This document shows positions 17,525 to 26,073 of a stretch of DNA of 64,000 nt, one piece after another. Both the position numbers and the translations under genes were made by a program. The notes under the pieces are model-generated. The model was not told where the DNA came from and made no database searches. It saw only the letters and a list, made by a program, of their open reading frames with translations. Source of the DNA: JACVRW01 sp963728495 (GTDB lineage: Bacteria; Actinomycetota; Thermoleophilia; Solirubrobacterales; Thermoleophilaceae); NCBI GenBank assembly GCA_963728495.1, contig CAVSKI010000001.1, positions 1 through 64,000 on the forward strand, given 5' to 3'. Numbering within the stretch: the first letter of the stretch is position 1; each line of letters opens with the position of its first letter.

Positions 17525-18345
17525 CAGCGCAGCGCCGCGTACTCGTCGAGCAGTCCCTCGACCGAGTCGGCCGAGGCGTCGGGAGGCACGTAGAAGATCA
17601 CCCGGTCCACGCCCGCCCAGCCCAACCGCTCGACCGCGCGGGCCTCGGGCTTGGCGGAGAAGAAGGACACGGGTACGCGCCGTCCCGCGCGCTCGCGCAG
17701 CTCCTCGATTCGGTCCTTCAGGGCTTCGGGACTCTTCACCCGGTTGGGAATCCACTCGTCGCCGAAGGCCAGCACCCGGTCGAGGACCTTCTCGCCGCCG
17801 CCCCCCACGAGCACCGGCGGGTGGGGCTGCTGCAGGGGCTTGGGCCACGACCAGATCGGCCCGAAGTCGACGTGCTCGCCGTGGTACTCGGCCTCGTCGG
17901 AGGTCCAGATCGCCTTCATCGCCTCAACGCGCTCGCGCAGCACCGAGAAGCGCCGTTTGGGATTGGTCCCGTGGTTGGCCATCTCCTCGCGATTCCAGCC
18001 CGCGCCCACGCCGAACTGGAAGCGCCCGCCGGAGAGGCGGTCGAGCGAGGCCACCACCTTGGCGAGCACGATCGGGTCGTGCTCGATCACCAGGCAGACG
18101 CCGGTGCCGATCTTGATGCGCTCGGTGGCCGCGGCGGCGAACGAGAGGGCGACGAACGGGTCGTTGGCGTGGCTGTACTCGGGCGGAAGCTTGTCGCCGC
18201 CGGGCCAGGGCGTCTCGCGGCTGACCGGGATGTGCGTGTGCTCGGTGAACCAGAGCGACTCGAAGCCGCGCTCCTCCACCAGCCGGGCCAGCCGGCCCGG
18301 GTCGATCGAGTAGTCGGTGGAGAACTGCGCTATGCCGTATTCCAC
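17524..18345 (-). CDS. LLM-class F420-dependent oxidoreductase
   Basis: 273 residues of the luciferase-like fold used by F420-dependent enzymes. Visible segments are VEERGFESLWFTEHTHIPVS, FAAAATERIKIGTGVCL and GRFQFGVGAGWNREEMANHG. GTG start. It overlaps the P450 gene upstream by 16 nt and ppk2 downstream by 1 nt, so the three genes are one transcription unit. Pairing with a P450 suggests joint action on a small molecule, but the substrate is unknown. Confidence 0.88.
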   Translation of the reverse strand: MEYGIAQFSTDYSIDPGRLARLVEERGFESLWFTEHTHIPVSRETPWPGGDKLPPEYSHANDPFVALSFAAAATERIKIGTGVCLVIEHDPIVLAKVVASLDRLSGGRFQFGVGAGWNREEMANHGTNPKRRFSVLRERVEAMKAIWTSDEAEYHGEHVDFGPIWSWPKPLQQPHPPVLVGGGGEKVLDRVLAFGDEWIPNRVKSPEALKDRIEELRERAGRRVPVSFFSAKPEARAVERLGWAGVDRVIFYVPPDASADSVEGLLDEYAALR

Positions 18346-19544
18346 CGGACCGGCAGCCTCTCGAGTCCATAGATCCCGTGCACCGAGCCGAGCTCGGGGT
18401 CACCGTCGAGCGCCAGCCCGGGCATGCGCTCGGGCAGGAAGGCCAGCGCCTCCTGCAGCTCGGCGCGCGCGAGGTTCGCGCCCAGGCAGTAGTGGATGCC
18501 CGCGCCGAAGGTGAGCGGCTTGGCCTGGCCACGGTCGGCGGCGATGTCGAAGTCGCCGGGCTCGCCCTCCACCCCGTCGCGGTTGGCGGTGAACGAGCAG
18601 ACCATCACCACCGTGCCCGCGGGGAAGACCACGTCGCGGTACTCGACCTGCTCGTGCAGCAGGCGCGCCGTGAAGGGCGTGATCGGCTCGTAGCGCAGCA
18701 GCTCCTCAACCGCTGCCGGGGCGCGCTCGGGCTCGCGCGCGAGCAGCTCCCAGCCCTCGGGATCGCGCGCGAACAGGCGGATGCCGTGAGCGAGCTGGGA
18801 CTGCGTGGTGTCCACTCCTCCCACCAGCACGTTGAGCACGAGGTTCATGCACTCGACGTCGGATAGGCGGTCGCCCTGTTGCTCGGCGGCGATGAGGGTG
18901 GAGATCAGATCGTCGGCCGGATCGTCGCGCCGGCGCTCGATCAGCGCGCCCGCCCATTCGTAGAACTCCTCGCAGGCGCGCTCGATCGCGTCGAGCTCGG
19001 TCATCAGGCTGGGCGGGTCGAACTGGCGCTGGATGAGATTCGACCACTCATAGAGCTTCGGCGCGTCATCGAGCGGCGCGCCCATGACCGTCGCGATCGT
19101 CAGCGACGGGTAGGGCTTGGCGAAGGCGCCCACGAAGTCGCAGCGGCCCTCGCCGGCGAGCGGTTCCCAGAGCTGAGCCAGGTACTCGCGCATGGCCGGG
19201 CGCCAGCGGTCGGCGGAGCGAGGGGTGAACGCCGGGTTGACCAGGTTGCGCAGGCGCCGGTGCTGGTCGCCGTTCACGTGCAGGATGTTGCGGCGCATCT
19301 GCTCCAGCAGCGGGCCCTCGCGCACCTCGAACATCTCCGCGATCTTCATGCCCGGGAAGGTGGCCGAGCGCGTGCGCAGGAAGAAGGCCGCCGCCTCGCG
19401 GTCGAGCACGAAGAAGCCGATCGGAGATGTGGCCACCCAGGAGCGTGCGGCCAGGTCGGCCATCACCTCGTGAAAGCGATCGCCCTTCAGCTCGGGACCG
19501 AGGTAGTCGAGCTCCGGCAGCTCCATGTCGGTCACGAGGGCCAC
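18330..19544 (-). CDS. Cytochrome P450
   Basis: 404 residues, a soluble bacterial P450. The heme loop FGAGIHYCLGANLARAEL supplies the thiolate cysteine. The I-helix is VLVGGVDTTQSQLAHG, the K-helix ExxR motif is in VEELLRYEP, and HVNGDQHRRLRNLVNPAFTP is the usual C-helix region. It probably hydroxylates a hydrophobic substrate using external ferredoxin/reductase, which are not encoded nearby. First gene of the P450-F420 oxidoreductase-ppk2 unit. GTG at 19544 is assumed; ATG at 19526 is an alternative. Confidence 0.92.
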   Translation of the reverse strand: MALVTDMELPELDYLGPELKGDRFHEVMADLAARSWVATSPIGFFVLDREAAAFFLRTRSATFPGMKIAEMFEVREGPLLEQMRRNILHVNGDQHRRLRNLVNPAFTPRSADRWRPAMREYLAQLWEPLAGEGRCDFVGAFAKPYPSLTIATVMGAPLDDAPKLYEWSNLIQRQFDPPSLMTELDAIERACEEFYEWAGALIERRRDDPADDLISTLIAAEQQGDRLSDVECMNLVLNVLVGGVDTTQSQLAHGIRLFARDPEGWELLAREPERAPAAVEELLRYEPITPFTARLLHEQVEYRDVVFPAGTVVMVCSFTANRDGVEGEPGDFDIAADRGQAKPLTFGAGIHYCLGANLARAELQEALAFLPERMPGLALDGDPELGSVHGIYGLERLPVRWNTA

Positions 19545-19636
19545 TTACGTCAGCAAACCGTAGCCGCTCGGCGCAAGCGCGAAGCGCCCGGCTCGCCGGG
19601 TGCGCAGCGACCGGCTAACCTCGACGGTAGATATTC

Positions 19637-20293
19637 ATGAGCTTCCTATTTCGCGACAAGACCGAACTGCCCGACGCCGCCGACGCCCTGCCCGGCCGCG
19701 ACACGCGCCCCTTCCCCGTGCCCGACACGCATTTCGTGCTCGGCACGCCGCTCGAGCCGCCGTTTCCCGAGGACACCGAGCAGGTGATCGTCGGGATGGG
19801 CTGCTTCTGGGGTGCCGAGAAGGCCTTCTGGACCGCGCCCGGCGTATACACCACCGCCGTGGGCTACGCGGCGGGCCACACGCCAAATCCCACCTACGAG
19901 GAGGTGTGCAGCGGGCGCACCGGCCACAACGAGGTGGTGCTGGTGGTCTACCGGCCCGCCGAGATCTCGTTCGACGAGGTCATGCGGCTCTTCTGGGAGG
20001 GGCACGACCCCACCCAGGGCATGCGCCAGGGCAACGACCGGGGCACCCAGTACCGCTCCGGCGTGTACGTGACCTCCGACTCGCAGCGCGAGGCGGCCGA
20101 GAGCACCAAGGCGGCTTATGGCGAGCGTCTCGCGGCGGCTGGACACGGCGAGATCACCACGGAGATCCTCGACGCGCCCGAGTTCTTCTACGCCGAGGAC
20201 TATCACCAGCAGTATCTGGCCAAGGTGCCGAACGGCTACTGCGGCCTGGGCGGCACCGGCGTGTCCTGCCCAGTGGGCGTGGCCGGGGCCTGA
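19637..20293 (+). CDS. msrA: Peptide-methionine (S)-S-oxide reductase MsrA
   Basis: 218 residues. The catalytic motif is GMGCFWGAEKAFW, followed by YAAGHTPNPTYEEVCSGRTG and the substrate-pocket segment FWEGHDPTQGMRQGNDRGTQ. The C-terminus GYCGLGGTGVSCPVG supplies the recycling cysteines. It reduces methionine-S-sulfoxide in oxidised proteins. The 3' end overlaps the convergent NUDIX gene by 58 nt, an unusually long coding overlap. Confidence 0.95.
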   Translation: MSFLFRDKTELPDAADALPGRDTRPFPVPDTHFVLGTPLEPPFPEDTEQVIVGMGCFWGAEKAFWTAPGVYTTAVGYAAGHTPNPTYEEVCSGRTGHNEVVLVVYRPAEISFDEVMRLFWEGHDPTQGMRQGNDRGTQYRSGVYVTSDSQREAAESTKAAYGERLAAAGHGEITTEILDAPEFFYAEDYHQQYLAKVPNGYCGLGGTGVSCPVGVAGA

Positions 20294-20934
20294 GCCCCGA
20301 GCAGGCGGCCCATACGCAGTAGCTCGCCCGCCTCGGCCGGCCACTGCTCGACGTCCGAGGGCCACCAGGCCCAGTCATCGTGCTCCGGGTCGGGCACCGG
20401 GGCGGAGTCCGCGGCCACCGTGGCCAGCCCCACCACCATGGTCATGCCGTTGGCCAGGGCCAGGAGCGCCTCGACGCTCAGCCGCTCGGGCACGAGCTGC
20501 CATTCCTCGGCGAGCTCGCGCGAGAGGGTCAGCGCCGGGCTCTCGCCGAGGTCGACCGCGCCTCCCGCGCCGAGCGCCCAGCGGCCGGCCCAGGTGGAGA
20601 CCCAAGCGGCGCGCCGGCCGGCGAGCCAGCGGCCGTCGGTCCTGCGCACAACGCAGAGCGCGGTCAGGCTCTCGCAGGCGTCGCCCTCCACCAGGCGCAG
20701 CGCCCAGCGCGAGGGTTGAAGGTCGAGCACCAGCCGGCCGTCCTCGACGCTCCATCCAGCGAGCCGAGTGGCCATCCCATCGTGGGCGGGCGAACCGCGT
20801 TCGCGCAGGCCCTCGACCGCCGCATCGGCCCGCCGCGCCACCCCCTCCGCGGGCCGGTAGGTCTCGTCGAGCCAGCGCACCTCCAGCTGCTCGGCGGTCC
20901 ACGGCCCGCGCGCGAGGATGCCGGCGGCGTTCAT
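20236..20934 (-). CDS. NUDIX hydrolase
   Basis: 232 residues. The Nudix box GAVDLGESPALTLSRELAEE fits GX5EX7REUXEE; the final glycine position is altered (WQLVP). The N-terminal half is not a domain I recognise. A nucleoside-diphosphate-linked substrate is expected but not identifiable. The ATG overlaps the stop of the yceH-like gene by 4 nt, so it is the second gene of that operon. The last 58 nt are antisense to msrA, so the C-terminal tail may be dispensable. Confidence 0.78.
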   Translation of the reverse strand: MNAAGILARGPWTAEQLEVRWLDETYRPAEGVARRADAAVEGLRERGSPAHDGMATRLAGWSVEDGRLVLDLQPSRWALRLVEGDACESLTALCVVRRTDGRWLAGRRAAWVSTWAGRWALGAGGAVDLGESPALTLSRELAEEWQLVPERLSVEALLALANGMTMVVGLATVAADSAPVPDPEHDDWAWWPSDVEQWPAEAGELLRMGRLLGAQAPATPTGQDTPVPPRPQ

Positions 20935-21578
20935 GCGCCGAGCTCTTCGCGCAGTCGCGCGAGCTCGCCCCGCAGCGAGGCGACCTCGCCCTCGAGTGCC
21001 GCCAGGCGGCCCTCCACGCCGTCGCTCGGCGGCGGCGGGGCCGCGGCGGTCGGCGCCACCGCGGGCGCGGTCGTGGGCATGAGGGCGGCGGCGTCATCCT
21101 CGGTCAACAGATGCCGGTAGCGCTGGCCCCGTTCACCGGGGCGCCGCTCCAGCCGCGTGCACAGGCCACGCTCCGCCAACTCGTCGAGGGTCCGCTCGAG
21201 CTCCTCGTTGGAGGCGAAACGGTGGATGCGCTCGGTGCGCTGGCGCAACTCTCCCGGTGTCTGCGCGCCGCGCAGGATCAGAACCGTCATCAGGGCGAGC
21301 TGGGGGTCGGCGAGGCCCAGCGCCTGGTCGAACAGGTGCTTGTACTTGACCGAGCGGGCCGTGGACCAGCTGGCCAGCGTCGCCCACTTGCGGCGGGTGA
21401 GCCGATCGATGCCCGAGCGGATCGTGGCCTCGTCGTAGTCGACGATCGGATCGCGGTTAGTGGACTGGTTGCAGGCCAGGCGCAGCGAGTTCAGCGTGAG
21501 CGGATACTGGTCCGGCGTCGTGCGCTGCTTCTCCACCAGGCAGGCGACAATTCGTAGCTCCACGGCATCCGGTTCCAC
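20931..21578 (-). CDS. YceH-family (DUF480) protein
   Basis: 215 residues, the same length as E. coli YceH. The signature ELRIVACLVEKQRTTPDQYP LTLNSLRLACNQSTNRDP-type block is at the N-terminus, with two winged-helix-like repeats. The C-terminus has a Pro/Ala linker and a short coiled coil (VEGRLAALEGEVASLRGELA). The GTG at 21578 (MEPDAVELR) is chosen because an ATG at 21596 would leave only 9 nt to the divergent MFS start. Function unknown. Confidence 0.82.
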   Translation of the reverse strand: MEPDAVELRIVACLVEKQRTTPDQYPLTLNSLRLACNQSTNRDPIVDYDEATIRSGIDRLTRRKWATLASWSTARSVKYKHLFDQALGLADPQLALMTVLILRGAQTPGELRQRTERIHRFASNEELERTLDELAERGLCTRLERRPGERGQRYRHLLTEDDAAALMPTTAPAVAPTAAAPPPPSDGVEGRLAALEGEVASLRGELARLREELGA

Positions 21579-21605
21579 GGCGAAGCATGGTGCCATCCTC
21601 GGGGG

Positions 21606-22802
21606 GTGAGCGTCTACGCCCGCATCCTGCGCACCCCCGGAGTGGCGGTGATCGTGTTCGCCACGCTGATCGGGCGAATGCCGATCGGGATCAGCGGCCT
21701 CGCGATTCTGCTCTTCGTGCGCGACGTGACCGGCTCGTTCGCCTCCGCGGGCCTGTGCGCCGGGGCATTGGCCCTGGGCAGCGCGATCGGCGCGCCCCTC
21801 CAGGGACGCCTGATCGATCGCCGCGGGGTGCGCATGCTGCTGCCGCTCGCCGCCCTGCACGCCGCGGGCCTGCTTGTGGTGTTGGCGGCAGGCGAGGCGA
21901 GTGCTGCCACCGCCGCCCTGGCCGCCGCCTCGCTGGTGGCCGGAGCAGCCACCCCACCCGTGTCCTCGGTGCTGCGCTCGCACTGGCCCTATCTGCTCGC
22001 CGAGCGGCCCGAGCTGATCCCGGGCGCCTACGCGCTCGACTCCGTGATGATCGAGCTGATCTTCGTCACCGGGCCGCTCGTGACCACCGTGGTGGTGGCC
22101 ACGGTCGGCGCCCAGTACGCGCTTATCGTGTCGGCCGCCTGTGCCATCGCCGGCGTGCTGCTCATGCTGGGCGGCCTGCGCGGGCGGCCGGGACCGTCGC
22201 CCACCGCGGAGGGTGGCCGGGCCCTGGGGCTCGGCGCGCTGGCCGCGCCCGGCCTGCGCACCCTGGTTCTGGCGAGCCTCCCGGTGGGGTTCACGCTCGG
22301 CACGATCGAGGTGGTGCTGCCCGCTTTCAGCGCCCAGGAGGGCTCCGCGGAGCTGGCGGGCGTGCTGCTGGCCGTGTGGTCGGGGGCCAGCGGCCTGGCC
22401 GGGCTGGCCTGGGGTGCGTTCGGCAGCCGCCGGCCGCTGATCGAAGCCCACCTGCTCCTCGCCTGGCTTCTGCCGCTGGCGATCGCGCCTCTGCTGCTCG
22501 CCGGCTCTCCCCTGACGATGGCCGCGCTGGCGGTGTTCGCCGGCCTGCCGATCGCGCCGCTGATCGCCTCCCGCAATCAGCTTGTCGGGCAGGTGGCGCC
22601 GGCCGGCACCTCAACCGAGGCCTTCACCTGGCCGCTGACCGCGCTCGTGGCCGGCGTTGCGCTCGGCGCGGCAACGGCCGGCGCGGTGATCGAAGCCAGC
22701 TCGTGGGCGGGAGGCGTGGTCGTGGCGATGGCCGTGGGCTTCGTGGGGGCAACGGTGGTGGGCGCGCGGCGCGGAACCCTGACCGCTCCGGTCAACGCTT
22801 AG
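21606..22802 (+). CDS. MFS transporter
   Basis: 398 residues, about twelve hydrophobic helices in two halves. The loop 2-3 signature appears as GAPLQGRLIDRRGVRMLLPL. Other helices include VIVFATLIGRMPIGISGLAI and LAVWSGASGLAGLAWGAFG. It resembles small-molecule or drug exporters of the YfcJ/CynX-like groups; the substrate is unknown. GTG start 27 nt from the divergent yceH-type start. An SRPBCC-fold gene follows after 10 nt. Confidence 0.85.
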   Translation: MSVYARILRTPGVAVIVFATLIGRMPIGISGLAILLFVRDVTGSFASAGLCAGALALGSAIGAPLQGRLIDRRGVRMLLPLAALHAAGLLVVLAAGEASAATAALAAASLVAGAATPPVSSVLRSHWPYLLAERPELIPGAYALDSVMIELIFVTGPLVTTVVVATVGAQYALIVSAACAIAGVLLMLGGLRGRPGPSPTAEGGRALGLGALAAPGLRTLVLASLPVGFTLGTIEVVLPAFSAQEGSAELAGVLLAVWSGASGLAGLAWGAFGSRRPLIEAHLLLAWLLPLAIAPLLLAGSPLTMAALAVFAGLPIAPLIASRNQLVGQVAPAGTSTEAFTWPLTALVAGVALGAATAGAVIEASSWAGGVVVAMAVGFVGATVVGARRGTLTAPVNA

Positions 22803-22812
22803 AGTTGCGCGC

Positions 22813-23262
22813 ATGGGTCTGATCAAAGGTGACCGCAGCGTCGAGATCGAGGCACCGATCGAGCGCTGCTACGAGATAGCCGCCGATATCGAGAATTCGG
22901 TGGAGTGGCAGGGATCGCTCAAGGACGTGGAGGTGCTGGAACGCGACGCCGAGAGGCGGGCGCTGCTCGTGGAGACCGAGTCCGACGCCAAGGTCAAGAG
23001 CGTGCGGGCGGTGTTGCGATTTTCCTACGAGCCTCCCACGGCGATCCACTGGGACCAGGAGAAGGGCGACGCGAAGTCGCTGCACGGCTCGTGGAGCTTC
23101 GAGGAGCTCGGCGAAGGACGCACTCGCGCCACCTACGCGCTCGAGTCGGATCCCGGGCGCATTCTCGGAATGCTGCTGCGCGGACCCGCGGAGGCCAAGG
23201 TGCGCGACTTCCTGGTGGGGGGCGCGGCCGACGGGCTCAAGGAGCGCGCCGAGCGGGGCTAG
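22813..23262 (+). CDS. SRPBCC-fold (polyketide cyclase/dehydrase-like) protein
   Basis: 149 residues of the START/Bet-v1 fold, starting with the typical SVEIEAPIERCYEIAADIEN and later SWSFEELGEGRTRATYALES. Proteins of this group bind hydrophobic ligands or lipids; no catalytic role can be assigned. It lies between the MFS gene (10 nt) and the DNA glycosylase gene (18 nt) on the same strand. Confidence 0.82.
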   Translation: MGLIKGDRSVEIEAPIERCYEIAADIENSVEWQGSLKDVEVLERDAERRALLVETESDAKVKSVRAVLRFSYEPPTAIHWDQEKGDAKSLHGSWSFEELGEGRTRATYALESDPGRILGMLLRGPAEAKVRDFLVGGAADGLKERAERG

Positions 23263-23280
23263 CTCCGGGCGCAGCCTGCC

Positions 23281-24033
23281 TTGCCCGAGTTGCCCGAGGT
23301 CGAGCGCGCCCGCCTGCTGATCGAAGAGGAGGGGCTCGGCCGCCGGATCGCCGACGTCGACGACACCGACACCTGGGTTTGTCGCCCGCATGCTCCGGGT
23401 GAGATCGCCGCCGCGCTGACGGGCGCCAAGCTGGTCGAGGCCCATCGGCAGGGCAAGGCCATCTGGGTCGACGCCGCGGGAGGCCCGCCGCTCGGGCTGC
23501 ATCTCGGAATGGCCGGGCGCATCGTGGTCGACGACCGCCGATCCGAGCGCGGCTGGGATCGCTTCACGCTCCGCTTCGAGGACGGCGGGTCGCTGGCCCT
23601 GCGCGACCGGCGCAGGCTCGGTCGCGTGGTGCTCGACCCCGACCTCTCGCGCCTCGGCCCCGACGCCGCGGAGATCACCCGCCAGGAGTTTCGCGAGCGC
23701 GTGGGCCGCGGGCGGGCGCCGCTCAAGGCCCGCATCATGGATCAGTCGACGATCGCCGGCGTGGGCAACCTTCTGGCCGATGAGGCGCTCTGGCGGGCGC
23801 GCCTCTCGCCCCTGCGTGAGGCCGGCACGCTGTCCGAGGAAGAGCTCGACGCTCTGCGCCGCGCGCTGCGGGCGGCCACGCGCAGAGCGATCAGCCGCGG
23901 CGGCGTGCATACCGGCGACCTGATCCCCCACCGAGGTCGCGGGGGACATTGCCCGCGCTGCGGAACGCCACTCGAGCGGGCGACCGTGGGTGGCCGGACC
24001 ACCTGGTGGTGTCCGGCCGAGCAGGCCCGCTAG
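23281..24033 (+). CDS. Fpg/Nei-family DNA glycosylase
   Basis: 250 residues. A TTG start gives (M)PELPEVERAR, and removal of Met exposes the catalytic N-terminal proline with Glu next to it. The helix-two-turn-helix is in KARIMDQSTIAGVGNLLADE. The C-terminal zinc finger reads CPRC-X16-CPAE: the fourth cysteine expected in Fpg is a glutamate, so zinc binding may be weakened. It excises oxidised bases and cuts the abasic site. The stop overlaps the convergent GDPD gene by 4 nt. Confidence 0.9.
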   Translation: MPELPEVERARLLIEEEGLGRRIADVDDTDTWVCRPHAPGEIAAALTGAKLVEAHRQGKAIWVDAAGGPPLGLHLGMAGRIVVDDRRSERGWDRFTLRFEDGGSLALRDRRRLGRVVLDPDLSRLGPDAAEITRQEFRERVGRGRAPLKARIMDQSTIAGVGNLLADEALWRARLSPLREAGTLSEEELDALRRALRAATRRAISRGGVHTGDLIPHRGRGGHCPRCGTPLERATVGGRTTWWCPAEQAR

Positions 24034-25004
24034 CCGCAGCTCTCCGGACGTTCGGTCCGCTCGAGCACCCGCTCCAGGGCGCGCGGCCGCGCGGTCATGA
24101 TCCCGTCCACGCAAATCTCGATCAGGTGGGACCACGTGCCCGGAGCGTCGCGGTCATCGCCGGAGAACCAGTTCTGCCAGGCGTAGCCCTCGCTGTGGGC
24201 GCGGGCGACGTTCTCGCGGGTGGTGATCGCCAGCAGCGTCTCGCCGAACTTGAACGTGATCGGCACCTGGAAGGCGGCCACGCCGGGGCCGGGAGAGCCG
24301 CCGCCGAGGATCCAGTTCGACGCTCCGGCGATGCCCGGGGCCAGGTCGATCTTCGGGACCAGCTCGTGGAAGCGGTCCACCGCCTCCTGGCGGAAGGAGA
24401 CCACGATCAGGTCACGTCGCTTCGTGTCCTCGAGCAGGCCGGCGAGCACCTCCGCGTTGCGCACGTACTCCGCCGTCTCCTCGTCGGGCGTGCGGCCCTT
24501 GATCTCGATGTTGATGGGCACGTCGGGGAAGGCCCGCAGCACGCGCGCCAGGGTGGGCACGCGGAAGTCCCGGGCCCGGAAGCCCTTGGGCGCCGGTCGC
24601 TTGCCGGTGGCGATCCCGCGGAAGCGATAGGCCTTGCGCGGATGGTCGTGGCCGTAGTGGTCGGCGCGGCCGGGGGCAAACCAATAGGCGGCGTCCAGGC
24701 GTTTGAGCTGGCGCAGCGTCTTCGAGGCGACCGTGCCGCTTCCGTTGGTCTTCCCGTCGACGGTGGTGTCGTGCATGACGATGACCTTGTCGTCCTTGGT
24801 CACGCCGATGTCCAGCTCGAGCATGTCCGCGCCGGTGCGCAGCGCCTTGCGAAAGGCGTACATGGTGTTCGACGGAAACTCGTCCTCGCCGCCCTGGTGA
24901 GCGATGTTGAGCGGGGCGCGCTTCTCGATCCAGGGATTGGCGGCCTGGGCGGGTGCGGCGAACGCCGCGAAGACCAACGGCAGTACCAGGCAGAGGCGAC
25001 GCAT
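24030..25004 (-). CDS. Secreted glycerophosphodiester phosphodiesterase
   Basis: 324 residues. Signal peptide LCLVLPLVFAAFAAPAQA is followed by a GDPD barrel: NIAHQGGEDEFPSNTMYAF (the catalytic His; the usual HRG is HQG), MLELDIGVTKDDKVIVMHD with Glu, Asp and His, and INIEIKGRT. It hydrolyses glycerophosphodiesters to glycerol-3-phosphate outside the membrane. The stop shares 4 nt with the glycosylase gene. The start lies 12 nt from the end of the SnoaL-like gene. Confidence 0.9.
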   Translation of the reverse strand: MRRLCLVLPLVFAAFAAPAQAANPWIEKRAPLNIAHQGGEDEFPSNTMYAFRKALRTGADMLELDIGVTKDDKVIVMHDTTVDGKTNGSGTVASKTLRQLKRLDAAYWFAPGRADHYGHDHPRKAYRFRGIATGKRPAPKGFRARDFRVPTLARVLRAFPDVPINIEIKGRTPDEETAEYVRNAEVLAGLLEDTKRRDLIVVSFRQEAVDRFHELVPKIDLAPGIAGASNWILGGGSPGPGVAAFQVPITFKFGETLLAITTRENVARAHSEGYAWQNWFSGDDRDAPGTWSHLIEICVDGIMTARPRALERVLERTERPESCG

Positions 25005-25016
25005 CCCGCGAAGCTA

Positions 25017-25430
25017 TCAGCGGCCGGCCAGCGCTTCGCGGGCGGTGGCCAGATCGGGATGGGACTCGATGCCCGTGACCTTGCCGTCCCCCACGCGGAT
25101 GATCGATGCGGCCCGCATCTCCATCGGCAGGCCGCTCGTGGCGCCGCGACCGGTCACGCGGACAATCGCGATCACGCAACCGCCCTCGGGGTGGAGTGCG
25201 TCGGCGCTGAAGCGAACGTCGTCGATCACGCCCTCGAAGGCGTCCATGTAGCGCCGGGCCCCCTCGGGACCCTCGTAGGTGTCGGGTTCGGCGGACATGG
25301 ACGGCGGCACGACCAGCAGGAAGTCGTCGGAGATGAGGTCGGTCACGGCATCGATCTGTCCCGTCTCGAAAGCGGCGAAGAGACGCTCCACGAGGGCGAG
25401 GTTGGCCTGTTGGGTTGACGTCTCGTCCAT
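25017..25430 (-). CDS. SnoaL-like / nuclear transport factor 2-fold protein
   Basis: 137 residues. It starts MDETSTQQANLALVERLFAA and has the NTF2-like pattern LISDDFLLVVPPSMSAEPDT, then GARRYMDAFEG. Members isomerise or hydrolyse small molecules or only bind them. ATG at 25430 is preferred over extension to 25511 because the sequence just upstream is a perfect palindrome shared with the divergent padR gene. It is probably repressed by that PadR. Confidence 0.8.
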   Translation of the reverse strand: MDETSTQQANLALVERLFAAFETGQIDAVTDLISDDFLLVVPPSMSAEPDTYEGPEGARRYMDAFEGVIDDVRFSADALHPEGGCVIAIVRVTGRGATSGLPMEMRAASIIRVGDGKVTGIESHPDLATAREALAGR

Positions 25431-25444
25431 AACGATATATCGTT
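25431..25444. promoter_or_regulatory. Perfect 14-bp palindrome, candidate PadR operator
   Basis: AACGATATATCGTT is a perfect palindrome directly abutting the start codon of the SnoaL-like gene and 34 nt before padR. It is AT-rich in a very GC-rich setting. PadR-family sites are commonly palindromes with ATAT centres. A TTGACT hexamer overlaps its right end (25443-25448), so binding would block the padR promoter. Confidence 0.65.
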
Positions 25445-25478
25445 GACTTATTGTGATACTCAAAGACAGGAGGCAACC

Positions 25479-26069
25479 GTGTACGGACATGGTTACCGAA
25501 GCGGCAGTCATTCAGGCTGCCACAAGCAAGGATGGCGCGGCGCGATGAGCGGCCGCCGTCACGGACGCCCCAGCGACTGGGGCGGGCCCCGAGGATGGGG
25601 CGGGGGCCGGCGTCGGCGCATGCGCCGCGGGGACGTGCGAGCGGCTCTGCTCGTGCTGCTCGACGAGAGCCCGCACACGGGTTACGGGCTGATGGAGGAG
25701 ATCGAGAGCCGAAGCGATGGCGCCTGGCGTCCCAGCCCGGGCTCGGTCTACCCCACGCTCCAGCAACTCGAGGACGAGGGCCTGGTGGAGACCGGCGAGG
25801 GTGAGGGGCGACAGCCGTTCACGCTCACCGACGCGGGACGCACCTACGTTTCCGAGAACCGCGAGCAGCTGGGAGAGCCGTGGGCCAAGCTGGCCGAGGG
25901 CGTGGGCGAAGAGCGCCTCGAGCTGCGGGGCCTGATGGGACAGGTCGGAGCGGCCGTCTTTCAGGTGGCCGCCGCGGGCGACGAGCAGCAGGTCGCGAAG
26001 GCGAAGGAGCTGCTGAGTGAGACCCGACGCGCGCTCTACCGGATCCTGGCCGAGGACGAGCCGGCCTAG
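25479..26069 (+). CDS. PadR-family transcriptional regulator
   Basis: 196 residues. A Gly/His/Arg-rich N-terminal leader precedes the PadR winged helix (RGDVRAALLVLLDESPHTGY, GLMEEIESRSDGAWRPSPGS, VYPTLQQLEDEGLVE) and a C-terminal dimerisation helix region. GTG at 25479 is chosen because AGGAGG (25468-25473) lies 5 nt upstream; the frame is open further but without a ribosome site. It is divergent from the SnoaL-like gene and probably self-regulated through the 25431-25444 palindrome. Confidence 0.9.
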   Translation: MYGHGYRSGSHSGCHKQGWRGAMSGRRHGRPSDWGGPRGWGGGRRRRMRRGDVRAALLVLLDESPHTGYGLMEEIESRSDGAWRPSPGSVYPTLQQLEDEGLVETGEGEGRQPFTLTDAGRTYVSENREQLGEPWAKLAEGVGEERLELRGLMGQVGAAVFQVAAAGDEQQVAKAKELLSETRRALYRILAEDEPA

Positions 26070-26073
26070 GAAG

